From: Streptomyces spiroverticillatus | Lineage (GTDB): Bacteria; Actinomycetota; Actinomycetes; Streptomycetales; Streptomycetaceae | Reading direction: 5' to 3' | DNA length: 64,000 bases | Assembly (NCBI GenBank): GCA_014650415.1 | Contig: BMUX01000006.1 | Location: 248,001 to 312,000 of the forward strand | Shown here: positions 27,801 to 35,537 of the stretch, piece by piece | Numbering within the stretch: position 1 is the stretch's first letter | Layout: each line of letters starts with the position of its first letter | Position numbers and translations under genes: made by a program | The notes under the pieces: model-generated | Told to the model about the DNA's origin: nothing | What the model saw: only the letters and a program-made list of their open reading frames with translations | Database searches by the model: none

Positions 27801-28545
27801 CGGGGAGATCGCCTTCGAGGACGTGTCGTTCAAGTACGGCGAGGAAGAGGAGGCGCTGTCGAACGTCTCCCTCCACATACCGGCAGGTCAGACCGTCGCC
27901 TTCGTCGGCGAGACGGGTGCCGGGAAGTCGACCCTGGTCAAGCTGGTCGCGCGGTTCTACGACCCGACTTCCGGCCGGGTCACCGCCGACGGCTCCGATC
28001 TGCGCGACCTCGACATGACCGCGTACCGGCACCGCCTCGGTGTCGTCCCGCAGGAGGCGTACCTCTTCGCCGGGACCGTCCGCGACGCCATCGCCTACGG
28101 CCGCCCCGACGCCACCGACGCCTCCGTCGAGGCGGCGGCCCGCGCGGTCGGCGCGCACGACATGATCGCCACCCTCGACGGCGGCTACCTGCACGCCGTC
28201 GCCGAACGCGGCCGCAACCTCTCCGCAGGTCAGCGCCAGCTCATCGCGCTCGCCCGCGCCGAACTCGTCGACCCCGACGTGCTGCTCCTCGACGAGGCCA
28301 CCGCCGCCCTCGACCTCGCCACCGAGGCCCAGGTCAACCAGGCCACCGACCGGCTCACCGGCCGGCGCACCACCCTGGTCGTCGCCCACCGGCTGACCAC
28401 GGCGGCCCGCGCGGACCGGGTCGTGGTGATGGACCACGGCCGCGTCGCCGAGGACGGCACGCACGACGAACTCCTCGCCCTGGACGGGAAGTACGCCCGC
28501 CTGTGGCGGACCTTCGTGGGGGAGGACGAACCGGCGGCGGTCTGA
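24808..28545 (+). CDS. ABC exporter with four domains in one chain (TMD-NBD-TMD-NBD)
   Basis: 1245 residues from the GTG at 24808 (GGGAGG before it). Two complete exporter halves are joined head to tail. Half 1 has a membrane domain at about 15-310 and an NBD with Walker A Lys382 (GSSGSGKST), signature LSGGQRQRLSLA and LLLLDDATSAVD. An acidic linker (about 590-680) follows. Half 2 has a membrane domain at about 680-970 and an NBD with Walker A Lys1040 (GETGAGKST), signature NLSAGQRQLIALA and LLLDEATAALD. In NBD1 the Walker B end is DD rather than DE, so the first ATP site is probably degenerate. Bacterial exporters are usually half-transporters; substrate unknown, likely a drug or lipid. Confidence 0.93.
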   Translation: MADQEQQAVRERGWARRLTGYAWRYRTNVLLALGSSLGGMAVMALVPLITKVVIDDVIGKGSRSLAVWTGLLIAAAVVVYVLTYIRRYYGGKLALDVQHDLRTEMYGTITRLDGRRQDELSTGQVVGRATSDLQLIQGLLFMLPMTIGNVLLFLISLVIMAWLSPLLTLVALAVAPALWFIARLSKKRLFPATWYAQGQAAAVAGVVDGAVSGVRVVKGFGQEDQETGKLREVSRRLFAGRLRTVKLNSRYTPALQAVPALGQVAMLALGGWLATRGQITLGTFVAFSTYLAQLVGPVRMLAMVLTVGQQARAGVERVLELIDTEPSIEDGTKELPADAPATVEFDSVAFSYEEGRPVLDGFSLEIREGETVAVVGSSGSGKSTVSLLLPRFYDVSRGAVLVGGHDVRELTLESLRAAIGLVPEDSFLFSDTVRANLAYGHPDATDEQIHAAARAAQADRFIDELPNGYDTKVGEQGLTLSGGQRQRLSLARAILTDPRLLLLDDATSAVDARVEHEIHEALKSVMAGRTTLLIAHRRSTLNLADRIAVLDKGRLADIGTHEELEQRSALYRRLLTDPDELGGVSPGHILQKAPVEDDRSVQAELDAEFDAERGITPDLWIRDETDPAKDTDHAPGMPATPELLAQVDALPPANDVPNIDEARAVAPEDSYNLRRLLRGFGLPLLVSLGLVAVDAGMGLLLPVLIRHGIDEGVTRLALGAVWTAAGLALLAVLVQWGAQVSEARMTGRTGERVLYSLRLKIFAQLQRLGLDYYERELTGRIMTRMTTDVDALSTFLQTGLVTAFVSVVTFLGVMVALVVIDVELALVVFATLPLLVVGTYFFRKKSVQAYELARDRVSVVNADLQESVAGLRIVQAFGRERAGRERFAENSRSYRQARVRGQWLISVYFPFVQLLASVAAAAVMIVGAGRIEAGTLTAGALVAYLLYIDLFFAPVQQLSQVFDGYQQATVSLKRIQELLREPTSTVGADAPKDVLSLRGEIAFEDVSFKYGEEEEALSNVSLHIPAGQTVAFVGETGAGKSTLVKLVARFYDPTSGRVTADGSDLRDLDMTAYRHRLGVVPQEAYLFAGTVRDAIAYGRPDATDASVEAAARAVGAHDMIATLDGGYLHAVAERGRNLSAGQRQLIALARAELVDPDVLLLDEATAALDLATEAQVNQATDRLTGRRTTLVVAHRLTTAARADRVVVMDHGRVAEDGTHDELLALDGKYARLWRTFVGEDEPAAV

Positions 28546-28574
28546 TCCCGGCCGGGGGCGCGACCCGCCCCCGG

Positions 28575-28688
28575 CTATCCCCGGCGGCGTACGCGGAACC
28601 GCTGCACCTTCAGGAAGGCCATGGCCAGCAGGAACCCCACGGCGTGAAACGCGGCCACCCAGACGACGACGGTCCAGACGTCTTCCAT
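28575..28688 (-). CDS. 37-residue single-span membrane peptide
   Basis: ATG at 28688 with GAGGAG upstream; stop at 28575. Sequence begins MEDVWTVVVWVAAFHAVGFL: a short acidic N-terminus, one hydrophobic helix of about 22 residues, then a strongly basic end (QRFRVRRRG), giving an N-out/C-in single-pass peptide. It lies antisense to nothing, in the gap between the convergent ABC exporter and the 217-residue membrane protein. Unusually good ribosome site and topology support a real gene. It could be a subunit or a regulator; function unknown. Confidence 0.6.
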   Translation of the reverse strand: MEDVWTVVVWVAAFHAVGFLLAMAFLKVQRFRVRRRG

Positions 28689-28751
28689 GGGGGTCTCCTC
28701 GGCACTCCGGTGTTCCCGATGGTGACCGGGTTCTACCCGCAGGGGGCGGAA

Positions 28752-29405
28752 CTAGCCGTTGGCGGTGGGGCGTTGCCGGAGCGGGAAGCGGCCCGCGTGG
28801 GGCGCGGCCCGTGGATGCAGGACGTGGACCAGGGCCGCGAGGAGGAAGAGCGCGGTCGTCCCCGCCCACTGCGTCGGGCTGACGGTCTCCTCCATGACCG
28901 CCGCCCACCAGTAGTACCCGGGTTTCGACGGGGGATAGCCGAAGAACATGCACAGCAGGGTCAGGGCCACCGAAGGCACCCACGCCGTCGCGGAGCCGAC
29001 GAGAGTGACAGCGAGCACCGTCAGCGCGGCATGCACGAGCAGGTTGCGCAAGCAGGCCTGCCAGTCGACCGCCGGGCCGGCCAGCTGGCCCACAGACACC
29101 GCGACGCCCGCCGCCGCCGTGAGGGCGAGCAGCCACACGAGCCGGGCCGCCAGGAGCCGCAGCGGCTCGGGCAGCGGAATGCGTGCGGTGTTCTCCGTCC
29201 CCATGCCGACCCCGATGCCCGCCAGCACGGGTACGAGCAGCAGGAGCGAAACCGGCGTCTCGAAGACCAGGAACCCCAGACTGCTGATCATCGCCTGCGC
29301 GCTGAGCAGCGACAGCAGGCCGCTGACCGCGAGCAGGACGAGGGCGGGGCGGCCCGCGTGCACTCCGATCCAGGCCCGGACCGTTCGCAGGCCGTCCGAC
29401 GTCAC
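28752..29405 (-). CDS. integral membrane protein of the ABC-2 type operon
   Basis: 217 residues from the GTG at 29405, whose first bases overlap the stop of the permease gene (GTGA). Six or so hydrophobic helices, including TVRAWIGVHAGRPALVLLAVSG, PVSLLLLVPVLAGIGVGM and VPSVALTLLCMFFGY, and a short basic tail. No recognisable enzymatic motif. As the third cistron after an ATPase and a larger permease it is probably a second membrane subunit of the same transporter. Confidence 0.8.
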   Translation of the reverse strand: MTSDGLRTVRAWIGVHAGRPALVLLAVSGLLSLLSAQAMISSLGFLVFETPVSLLLLVPVLAGIGVGMGTENTARIPLPEPLRLLAARLVWLLALTAAAGVAVSVGQLAGPAVDWQACLRNLLVHAALTVLAVTLVGSATAWVPSVALTLLCMFFGYPPSKPGYYWWAAVMEETVSPTQWAGTTALFLLAALVHVLHPRAAPHAGRFPLRQRPTANG

Positions 29406-30658
29406 GTCCCCTCCAGGTCGCAGGTCGCGTAGTCGTCCTTGATGTCCTGCACCTCCTTGGGGGTTAGGGGACGTGCGGGTTCCGGGAATTCGCGGGGGTC
29501 CACCGTGATCCCCGCCGTGTTCAGGAGCGTGGCGTACAGCGAGAACTCGCGTTGCCAGTAGGCGGGTCCCGGGCCGGGCTCCTCGTAGAGGGCGGGGCAG
29601 TGCAGGGGGCGGACCAGTCCGGAGGCCACGTCCTTGAGGGCGACCCTGCCGGACACGTAGGCGTCGGCGGGGAGTTCCAGGCCTGCGGTTCCCGGGGTTC
29701 TCACGCGGTAGGAGCGGCTGAGCTCCTCGACCCGGTCGGGAACCAGGGCGCGGTAGCCGCGGGAGCGTGCGGCGGCCGACAGGGTCTGCACGTGCCGCAC
29801 CGTCTCGTTCTGGAAGCGCCGGTGTTCGGCGTACACGCACACCACGGGGGCGGAGCCGGTGCAGGAATCCGGGGACTCGGCCTGCTCGGTCAGCCGCTGC
29901 CCGGGGAACGCGTACTGGCCGCCGACGACGAACACGGCCGCGAGCACGAGGGCTCCGGCTCCCGCGCGGGTGGGCAGTCTCCGTCCGGACCGCAGGTGCA
30001 GAGGCAGGAGCAGCAGAACGGCCCCGGTCAGGGTGAAGACGGCGATCTGCGACAGGAGATACCCGGGTGCGTACTGGTAGCCGAGCCGGGAGACCGTGGC
30101 GCCGCCGAGGGCGAGGGGTTCGAAGCGGCCGGTGCTGCCTTCGCCGAGGAGATAGAGGAGGCTGAAGGCGCCGACGGCTGCCGCGGCTCCGGCGGGCAGG
30201 GGTCCGGCAAGTCTGCCGACGGCGGAGCCGATCGCCACGTACCAGCAGATCGCCAGGCACTGGACGAGGACGGCTCCGGCGAGCACGAACCACTGCGGGC
30301 TGCCGTGGATGCCGCTCACCGCCAGGCCCACGGCGAGGGTCAGGAGGTGGACGCAGAGGACGGGAACGGCACACCAGGCGGCGGCCCGCAGATAAGGACG
30401 GTGGGGGCGGGCGGTGGCCAGGACGAGATGGATGTTGCCTGCCTTCGACAGCCGGGAGGCGTCGACGGCCGCGGCGCCGGCGAGCAGCGGCCCGACGACG
30501 AACAGGGCGATGGCGAACCAGTCGACGGTCCACAGGGACTCTCCCCGCCAGGGCATCCCGCGCTGGAGGAAGTTCATGACCTCCAGTACGACGACGGGAA
30601 GGACGGCCCACGGGCCGAGCAGTGTCCTGAACGCGTACCGCAGGGCGGGGGAGCTCAT
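29402..30658 (-). CDS. ABC-2 type permease with a large extracytoplasmic domain
   Basis: 418 residues from the ATG at 30658, overlapping the ATPase stop (ATGA). Membrane helices occupy about residues 1-235 (RYAFRTLLGPWAVLPVVVLEV through AVLLLLPLHLRS, and LVLAAVFVVGGQYAFP). A soluble C-terminal region of about 170 residues follows. It has two Cys close together (SPDSCTGSAPVVCVYAEHRR, likely a disulfide) and ends with PLTPKEVQDIKDDYATCD. The layout resembles permeases of bacteriocin or peptide exporters and immunity transporters more than nutrient permeases. Operon partner of the ATPase 30655-31401. Confidence 0.8.
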   Translation of the reverse strand: MSSPALRYAFRTLLGPWAVLPVVVLEVMNFLQRGMPWRGESLWTVDWFAIALFVVGPLLAGAAAVDASRLSKAGNIHLVLATARPHRPYLRAAAWCAVPVLCVHLLTLAVGLAVSGIHGSPQWFVLAGAVLVQCLAICWYVAIGSAVGRLAGPLPAGAAAAVGAFSLLYLLGEGSTGRFEPLALGGATVSRLGYQYAPGYLLSQIAVFTLTGAVLLLLPLHLRSGRRLPTRAGAGALVLAAVFVVGGQYAFPGQRLTEQAESPDSCTGSAPVVCVYAEHRRFQNETVRHVQTLSAAARSRGYRALVPDRVEELSRSYRVRTPGTAGLELPADAYVSGRVALKDVASGLVRPLHCPALYEEPGPGPAYWQREFSLYATLLNTAGITVDPREFPEPARPLTPKEVQDIKDDYATCDLEGT

Positions 30659-31401
30659 TCCTGGGCTCCCATCAACGTGGCGATGGCCCGCTCCAGGTCG
30701 GTGTCCCCGGGAGCGTCGGGGTCGGCCTTTCCCTCCAGCGTCGGTATGTCGCCGTCGAACACGACCTCGCCGGTGTCCAGGATGATGACCCGGTCCGCCA
30801 GATTGCGGACGTCCTCCACCAGGTGCGTGGAGATGATCACGACCCGGTGCGCGGCGATGGAGGTGATCGTTTCGCGCAGTGCGATGCGCTGGCGCGGGTC
30901 GAGCCCGACCGTGGGTTCGTCGAGCAGCAGCAGTGCGGGGTCGTGGATCAGCGCCTGGGCGATGCCGAGGCGGCGGATCATGCCGCCGGAGAGGGTCCGG
31001 ATCTTGTGGGTGGCGCGGTCGGTGAGGCGGGTGAGGCCGAGTGCGGTGGCCACGGCCTCCTTCCTGTGCCGGGCGGGAACCCGGTGCACCCACGCGACGT
31101 AGTGCAGGAACTCCTCGCAGGTCGCCCCCTGGGGGAGTTCGGGGTCCTGGGGCAGGAAGCCCAAGGCCGCCGCCCGGCCCGTACGGGGGTCCGAGTGGAG
31201 TTCCAGCGTGCCGGACGACGGCTTCTCCAGTCCCGCGGCGAGCCGGAAGAAGGTCGACTTCCCGGCGCCGTTCGGACCGACGAGGCAGGTCACCCCCTCG
31301 GTCACGTCCAGGGTCAACGGCCCGAGTTGGAAGACGCCCCCGTGGTCCTTGACCACTCTGTCGCATCTCAGACGATGTTGGTTCACTGCACCTGCTTCCA
31401 C
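30655..31401 (-). CDS. ABC transporter ATP-binding protein
   Basis: 248 residues from the GTG at 31401; a second in-frame GTG at 31386 is an alternative start. Single NBD: Walker A GPNGAGKSTFF, Q-loop LGFLPQDPELPQGA, signature TLSGGMIRRLGIAQ, Walker B ALLLLDEPTVGLD and switch His in STHLVEDV. The type is that of ABC-2 drug/bacteriocin exporters (CcmA-like). First gene of a three-cistron operon with 4-bp overlaps. Two strong hairpins separate it from the secreted protein gene upstream. Confidence 0.93.
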   Translation of the reverse strand: MEAGAVNQHRLRCDRVVKDHGGVFQLGPLTLDVTEGVTCLVGPNGAGKSTFFRLAAGLEKPSSGTLELHSDPRTGRAAALGFLPQDPELPQGATCEEFLHYVAWVHRVPARHRKEAVATALGLTRLTDRATHKIRTLSGGMIRRLGIAQALIHDPALLLLDEPTVGLDPRQRIALRETITSIAAHRVVIISTHLVEDVRNLADRVIILDTGEVVFDGDIPTLEGKADPDAPGDTDLERAIATLMGAQE

Positions 31402-31418
31402 CTGGCGGTCCCTGGGAG

Positions 31419-31457
31419 CGGCGGGGCGTCCGGCCCCGAGGGCCGGACGCCCCGCCG
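31419..31457. terminator. strong terminator hairpin downstream of the secreted protein gene (second of two)
   Basis: 17-bp perfect arms (core GCGGGGCGTCCGGCC) with a 5-nt loop. It lies about 55 bp downstream of the 31513-32043 stop on the minus strand and just before the ATPase start. Confidence 0.75.
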
Positions 31458-31473
31458 GACGGTCCTTGCGGTA

Positions 31474-31504
31474 CCCGGCCGGTCCGTTGCGCGGACCGGC
31501 CGGG
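31474..31504. terminator. terminator hairpin downstream of the secreted protein gene (first of two)
   Basis: 13-bp perfect arms (CCCGGCCGGTCCG and complement) with a 5-nt loop, starting 9 bases after the stop of the 31513-32043 gene. Together with the next hairpin it should isolate that gene from the ABC operon. Confidence 0.75.
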
Positions 31505-31512
31505 GCAGAGCG

Positions 31513-32043
31513 TCAGTACTTGTCGCCGCCGTCGGTGTACGACCAGCCGGTCATGGGGTCCGTCCGCCACGGGATGTCGAGTCCCGCACGGACCTTGCCC
31601 CGGGCGTAGTCGGCGGAGCCGGCGACCCCGGTGGAAGCGGTCTTGTAGGTGTACGACTTGCTGCTGTGGTGGGCGGTTTCCGTGTCGTCGTGGTCCCAGT
31701 ACTTCTGTGTGCAGTTCATGTACTTGCTGGCCTGGACGCAGTAGCCGGCGTTCACCTGCGTTTCGAGCTCGATGTAGACCTTGTGGTCGTCCGCGTTCGA
31801 CAGCTTGCTGTAGCTGAAGACCTGGGAGCGGGTGCCGTTGGAGGTGTTGTGCACCTTCCACGTGCCGAAGGCGTAGCCGCTGCTTCCGTATCCGGTCACC
31901 TTGAGCGGGGTGCTTCTGGAGTTCCAGGTGCGTTCGGCGCCGAGCGCTTGGGCCGCGGTGGGCAGAGCCATTGCGGCGAGGATTGCGATCGCACCGATTT
32001 CGGCGATGCGTCGGAGTGCGGTGGAGCGCGGTGCAAGAGCCAC
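31513..32043 (-). CDS. small secreted protein, unknown function
   Basis: 176 residues from the GTG at 32043, which has GGGGAGAA just upstream; the frame runs 96 codons further but without coding character. Signal peptide: basic start (PRSTALRR), hydrophobic IGAIAILAAMALPTAA, then cleavage near AQA-LG. The mature domain is rich in Ser, Thr, Tyr and Asn, with a pair of Cys (AGYCVQASKYMNC) and many aromatic residues (TWKVHNTSNGT, YWDHDDTETAHHSSKSYTYK), suggesting an all-beta extracellular fold. I recognise no family. It is divergent from another small secreted protein and followed, after terminators, by an ABC exporter operon. Confidence 0.72.
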   Translation of the reverse strand: MALAPRSTALRRIAEIGAIAILAAMALPTAAQALGAERTWNSRSTPLKVTGYGSSGYAFGTWKVHNTSNGTRSQVFSYSKLSNADDHKVYIELETQVNAGYCVQASKYMNCTQKYWDHDDTETAHHSSKSYTYKTASTGVAGSADYARGKVRAGLDIPWRTDPMTGWSYTDGGDKY

Positions 32044-32412
32044 TTCTCCCCCAACTGGGTTGGTGTTGCCCGTGCGCGGCCGACGAGCGGTCGAACGTTC
32101 CGTCGATCGCGTGGGAGGCTGACGATATAGCCTCGTGAAGGATGTGGGGAGGGGTTGTCGACGTTGCTTGAGGAGAATCTGAGGCGCTGCTTCGTACGAG
32201 GGAAGCGGAGGATGAGCTTCGGGTTCCGTGGCGGGGCCTTGCGTGACGATCGACCATCGCTTTGCCTGTGCAAATAGGCTGATGCAACCAAAATGCGACC
32301 GTGGGCGTCGTAGGTGCAGTCGTACGTGCATACGATCCTTGGGTCGCCGAGGCGCGTATGTGCGAGGCGATGGACGTGTTCGGCGGGGAGGGCGGGGGCA
32401 GACGTGGGTTCG
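32044..32412. other. 369-bp divergent promoter region between two small secreted proteins
   Basis: No gene. It is distinctly more A/T-rich than its surroundings, for example around CAAATAGGCTGATGCAACC at about 32271-32289. It must hold the promoters of both divergent genes. No clear operator palindrome was found. Confidence 0.5.
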
Positions 32413-32802
32413 ATGGGACGGATGAGACGAAAGGTGACCGGAGTGCTCGCGGTGGCGGTCGCGGCCGGAGTGCTGACCGTGGGCGGGCCCGCGGTCGGTG
32501 CGGCGGACGCGGCGGCGGCCTCGTGCGCCGGGTCACGTGTCAAGACGTACGGGTTCACGACCGGAGAGGTCCGGGTCTACCGGGGCGGCTCCTACGTGTG
32601 CGCCATGACGTACGCCAAGAGGTCGGGCGTGCGGCAGCAGATGCGGGTCAGCGTGCAGGCGCGGGGGAGCCGGGCGGCGGTCGACTCGGGGACGTACACG
32701 CAGCGGGCGGGACCGGTGACGGTGTACGCGAAGGCCCGGTGCGTGCGGGTGGAGGGGTCGGTGGCCGGGAGGGGGACGGCGTCCGGCTGGATCCTGTGTT
32801 GA
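32413..32802 (+). CDS. small secreted Cys-containing protein, unknown function
   Basis: 129 residues from the ATG at 32413; the in-frame ATG at 32422 is an alternative. Signal peptide MGRMRRKVTGVLAVAVAAGV with cleavage around AADA-AAA. The mature part is about 90 residues, basic, with four Cys (SCAGSRVK, VCAMTY, RCVRV and the C-terminal residue), likely two disulfides and a compact beta fold. The gene may be horizontally variable: its base composition is less extreme than that of neighbours. No family recognised. Faces the other small secreted gene across a 369-bp spacer. Confidence 0.65.
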   Translation: MGRMRRKVTGVLAVAVAAGVLTVGGPAVGAADAAAASCAGSRVKTYGFTTGEVRVYRGGSYVCAMTYAKRSGVRQQMRVSVQARGSRAAVDSGTYTQRAGPVTVYAKARCVRVEGSVAGRGTASGWILC

Positions 32803-32894
32803 GGGCGGGCGTCCAACTTCCCTGGTGACAAAGGGGTTTGTGGGGCACTAGGTTCCCCCTGTTGTCCGTGTGCCGACAGGGGAGTGGTTCGTTC

Positions 32895-34343
32895 ATGCGC
32901 AAGACGATTCGGGGAGTGGTCGCGGGAGCGGTGCTCATAGGCACCGTCGGAGCGACCGGAGGGGCCGTTCAGGCCGCGCCCGTCGAGCCGAGACCCGCCG
33001 CCGCGCAGCCGGCCGCCGCCGACATCAAGGACCGCCTCCTGGCGATACCGGGCATGAGCCTGATCGAGGAGAAGCCGGTCAACGGCTACCGCTTCTTCGT
33101 GTTGAACTACACGCAGCCGGTGGACCACGCCCGCCCCTGGAAGGGCACCTTCCAGCAGCGGCTGACCATCCTGCACAAGGACGTGAACCGACCGTCCGTC
33201 TTCTTCACCAGCGGGTACGACCTCTACACCAACCCCTCGCGCAGCGAGCCGACCCGGCTGATCGACGGCAACCAGGTGTCCCTGGAGTACCGTTTCTTCA
33301 CCCCGTCCCGCCCGCAGCCCGCCGACTGGTCGAAGCTCGACATCAAGCAGGCCGCCGACGACCAGCACCGCGTCTTCACCGCGCTGAAGTCGATCTACGG
33401 CAAGAAGTGGCTCGCCACCGGCGGCTCCAAGGGCGGCATGACGGCGACGTACTACGAGCGCTTCCACCCCCGCGACATGGACGGCGTCGTCGCCTACGTC
33501 GCCCCGAACGACGTCAACAACCGCGAGGACTCGGCGTACGACCGCTTCTTCCGCACCGTCTCCACCAAGGAGTGCCGCGACAAGCTGGGCGCGGTCCAGC
33601 GCGAGGCCCTCGTCCGGCGCGGCCCGCTCACCGCCAAGCTGAAGAAGTGGGCGGCGGAGAACAAGGCCACCTTCCGCACCGTCGGCAGCCTCGACAAGTC
33701 CTACGAGTCGTCCGTCCTCGACTTCGTCTGGGCGTTCTGGCAGTACAGCGACGAGTCCGAGTGCGCCGACGTCCCCGCCGCGAACTCCTCCGACGACGTC
33801 ATCTACAACTACATCGACGCCAAGTCGCCGTTCTCCTCCTACACCGACCAGGACCTGGAGAAGTACACCCCGTACTACTACCAGGCAGGCACCCAGCTCG
33901 GCGCCCCCCAGTACAAGTACCCGCACCTCAAGGGCCTGATGAAGTACGGCCCCGACTACTTCCAGCCGCGCGCCTTCGTGCCGCGCGAGATCAGCATGAA
34001 GTGGCAGGAAGGCGTCATGAAGGACGTCGACCGCTGGGTGAACCGCAACGCCCGCCAGATGATGTACGTGTACGGGGCCAACGACCCGTGGGGCGCGGAG
34101 CGCTTCCGTCCCGCGCGGGGCGGCGACAACGCCGTCTACACCGTGCCGGGCGCCAACCACGGCGCGAGCATCTCGGGCCTGCCCGTCGGCGAGCGTGCCG
34201 CCGCCACCGCACAGATCCTCAAGTGGGCCGACGCCGCGCCCGCCGCCGTCCAGGCCGACCCGTCGCAGGCCAAGCGCCTCACCGCGTACGACGCGGCCCT
34301 CGACCGGACCGAGCTGAACCGGGAGCAGTCGCTGCGCCCGTAA
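32895..34343 (+). CDS. secreted S37-family peptidase (PS-10 / tripeptidyl aminopeptidase type)
   Basis: 482 residues from the ATG at 32895. Signal peptide to about residue 30 (VVAGAVLIGTVGATGG...). The fold is alpha/beta-hydrolase: the nucleophile Ser178 sits in TGGSKGGMTATYYERF, the S37 version of GxSxG. The acid/base region is YGANDPWGAE (Asp) and PGANHGASI (His). S37 enzymes in Streptomyces remove tripeptides from the N-terminus of proteins outside the cell, with roles in protease pro-peptide processing. Convergent with the lipoprotein gene, 6 bp between stops. Confidence 0.9.
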   Translation: MRKTIRGVVAGAVLIGTVGATGGAVQAAPVEPRPAAAQPAAADIKDRLLAIPGMSLIEEKPVNGYRFFVLNYTQPVDHARPWKGTFQQRLTILHKDVNRPSVFFTSGYDLYTNPSRSEPTRLIDGNQVSLEYRFFTPSRPQPADWSKLDIKQAADDQHRVFTALKSIYGKKWLATGGSKGGMTATYYERFHPRDMDGVVAYVAPNDVNNREDSAYDRFFRTVSTKECRDKLGAVQREALVRRGPLTAKLKKWAAENKATFRTVGSLDKSYESSVLDFVWAFWQYSDESECADVPAANSSDDVIYNYIDAKSPFSSYTDQDLEKYTPYYYQAGTQLGAPQYKYPHLKGLMKYGPDYFQPRAFVPREISMKWQEGVMKDVDRWVNRNARQMMYVYGANDPWGAERFRPARGGDNAVYTVPGANHGASISGLPVGERAAATAQILKWADAAPAAVQADPSQAKRLTAYDAALDRTELNREQSLRP

Positions 34344-34349
34344 GGCCCG

Positions 34350-35015
34350 CTACACCGGCCGGGCGCACCCCACCGGCCGCCCGCCGCCCAGCTGCACGTA
34401 CAGCCGGGTGGCGGGAGGGCACTCGGGGCGGGCGTCCACGGCGCTGCTCACCTTGTACTCCGGGGAGCGCTTGCCCGAGCCGTCGCACGGGGTCTCCTTC
34501 ACCTGGCCGCCGCCCGCCCCGTACAGGCAGTCCCCGACGATCGTGTGCGGGCCGCCGCCACCGCCGGGGTCGCCCGGGTGCGGGGCGACGAGGTTGCGCA
34601 TGCAGGCGTAGCCGCGCGGCACCACACCGTCGCCGTTCTCGTCGCCCTTGGTGTCGCCGGGCGGCCGGGACTCCGAGATGTGCAGCACGAAGTCGGTGGT
34701 GGCGGGGCACGAAGGGCCGTTCCCCGCCTGCCCGTTGTAGCGGGCGGTGACCTTCGCGGCGGCGCGCTCGCTGCCGCAGGAGACCTCCCGGGGAGTCTTC
34801 CCGTACGAACTGCACTCCCGTACGTCGAGGAAGACCGCCCCGTAGCCGGACGGGGTGGCGGGCAGCGAGTCGACGGTCCGCGCCGGATCGTCGTCGTCGA
34901 ACGGGTTCTGGCAGCCGGTGAGCGCGGTGGCGGCCAGCAGTGCGGCCGCCAGCCCCCGCAGGAGGGTCCCGGATGTGACGGTCCCCGATGCGACGGTCCC
35001 CGATGTCGTGCGCAT
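34350..35015 (-). CDS. lipoprotein, unknown function
   Basis: 221 residues from the ATG at 35015 (GGGGGG upstream); a short in-frame extension exists. The export signal has an unusual Thr/Ser/Gly/Val repeat (GTVASGTVTSGT) before a hydrophobic run and the lipobox LTGC, Cys35. The mature protein begins with an acidic patch (NPFDDDDPARTVD). It has several Cys in pairs (ECSSYGKTPREVSC, GPSCPATTDFVLHI, DCLYG, ETPCDG, ECPPATRL), suggesting disulfides. A Gly-rich loop PGDPGGGGGPH is also present. The C-terminal part resembles Streptomyces DUF-type secreted septum-site proteins only weakly; no assignment made. The signal repeat comes from a near-perfect 15-bp DNA repeat at about 34965-35005. Confidence 0.78.
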   Translation of the reverse strand: MRTTSGTVASGTVTSGTLLRGLAAALLAATALTGCQNPFDDDDPARTVDSLPATPSGYGAVFLDVRECSSYGKTPREVSCGSERAAAKVTARYNGQAGNGPSCPATTDFVLHISESRPPGDTKGDENGDGVVPRGYACMRNLVAPHPGDPGGGGGPHTIVGDCLYGAGGGQVKETPCDGSGKRSPEYKVSSAVDARPECPPATRLYVQLGGGRPVGCARPV

Positions 35016-35537
35016 GCAGCATCCCCCCGAAACGCTCTGCACTTTTTGCCCAGAGTGGGCCGTCCTGCCGGGCGCACGCCAGGCTCACGGGGGCGATTAC
35101 GTCGTACGAGGCACGCGCCGGGGCATTCCGGCCCCCTCCGCGGCCCTGTGTTCGACCACTTCCGTCACTCTGTGCGCCCGCTGTCACCCCCGTACCAATT
35201 CCCGGAAAACCATGAAATCCCGGGAACCCGGTCGCACCCCGCTCCGTCCAATCGCCGTACTGCTGGTGAGTCTCCGCAGAGCGGTGTCGGCCCACGCTGC
35301 TGGCTGCGTTCGCTGACTCCCCTCTCCAACCGCCTGCGGCCAGCAGCACGGCCGTCACCGGCGCGCCCCCCTCCGAATGCGCCGGTGGCGGCCCCCTCTT
35401 CCCCTGTGGCGGAAGCCCCAACTCCGTACCCCTGCACCACTCTTGACGGGTACTTACTTTCAGGGAAGCGTGACCCCGCTGGAAGTTTCCGTCAAGGACC
35501 GACGCGTCCGTCGAAGGCTTCACAAAGGGGCACCGCC
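35016..35537. other. 522-bp divergent intergenic region before the GH3 gene
   Basis: No convincing gene. One tiny frame (35212-35316, 34 codons, MKSREPGRTPLRPIAVLLVS...) has a weak ribosome site and is only a possibility. A 9-bp inverted repeat, GCTGCTGGC/GCCAGCAGC, lies around 35296 and 35339. The last 100 bp include TTGACGGGTACTTACTTT, a possible promoter for GH3. Confidence 0.5.

Noticed and set aside
25954..29136. A 1060-codon minus-strand frame opposite the ABC exporter
   Set aside because: Shadow of the exporter; crosses intergenic DNA, Gly/Arg/Asp-rich with no domain.
28752..32043. Lactococcin 972 bacteriocin operon
   Set aside because: The secreted protein is much longer and lacks that family's pattern, and terminators separate it from the ABC genes. 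Kept only as a weak analogy.
35212..35316. 34-codon ORF before the GH3 gene
   Set aside because: Weak ribosome site, no conserved feature; mentioned only in the intergenic entry.
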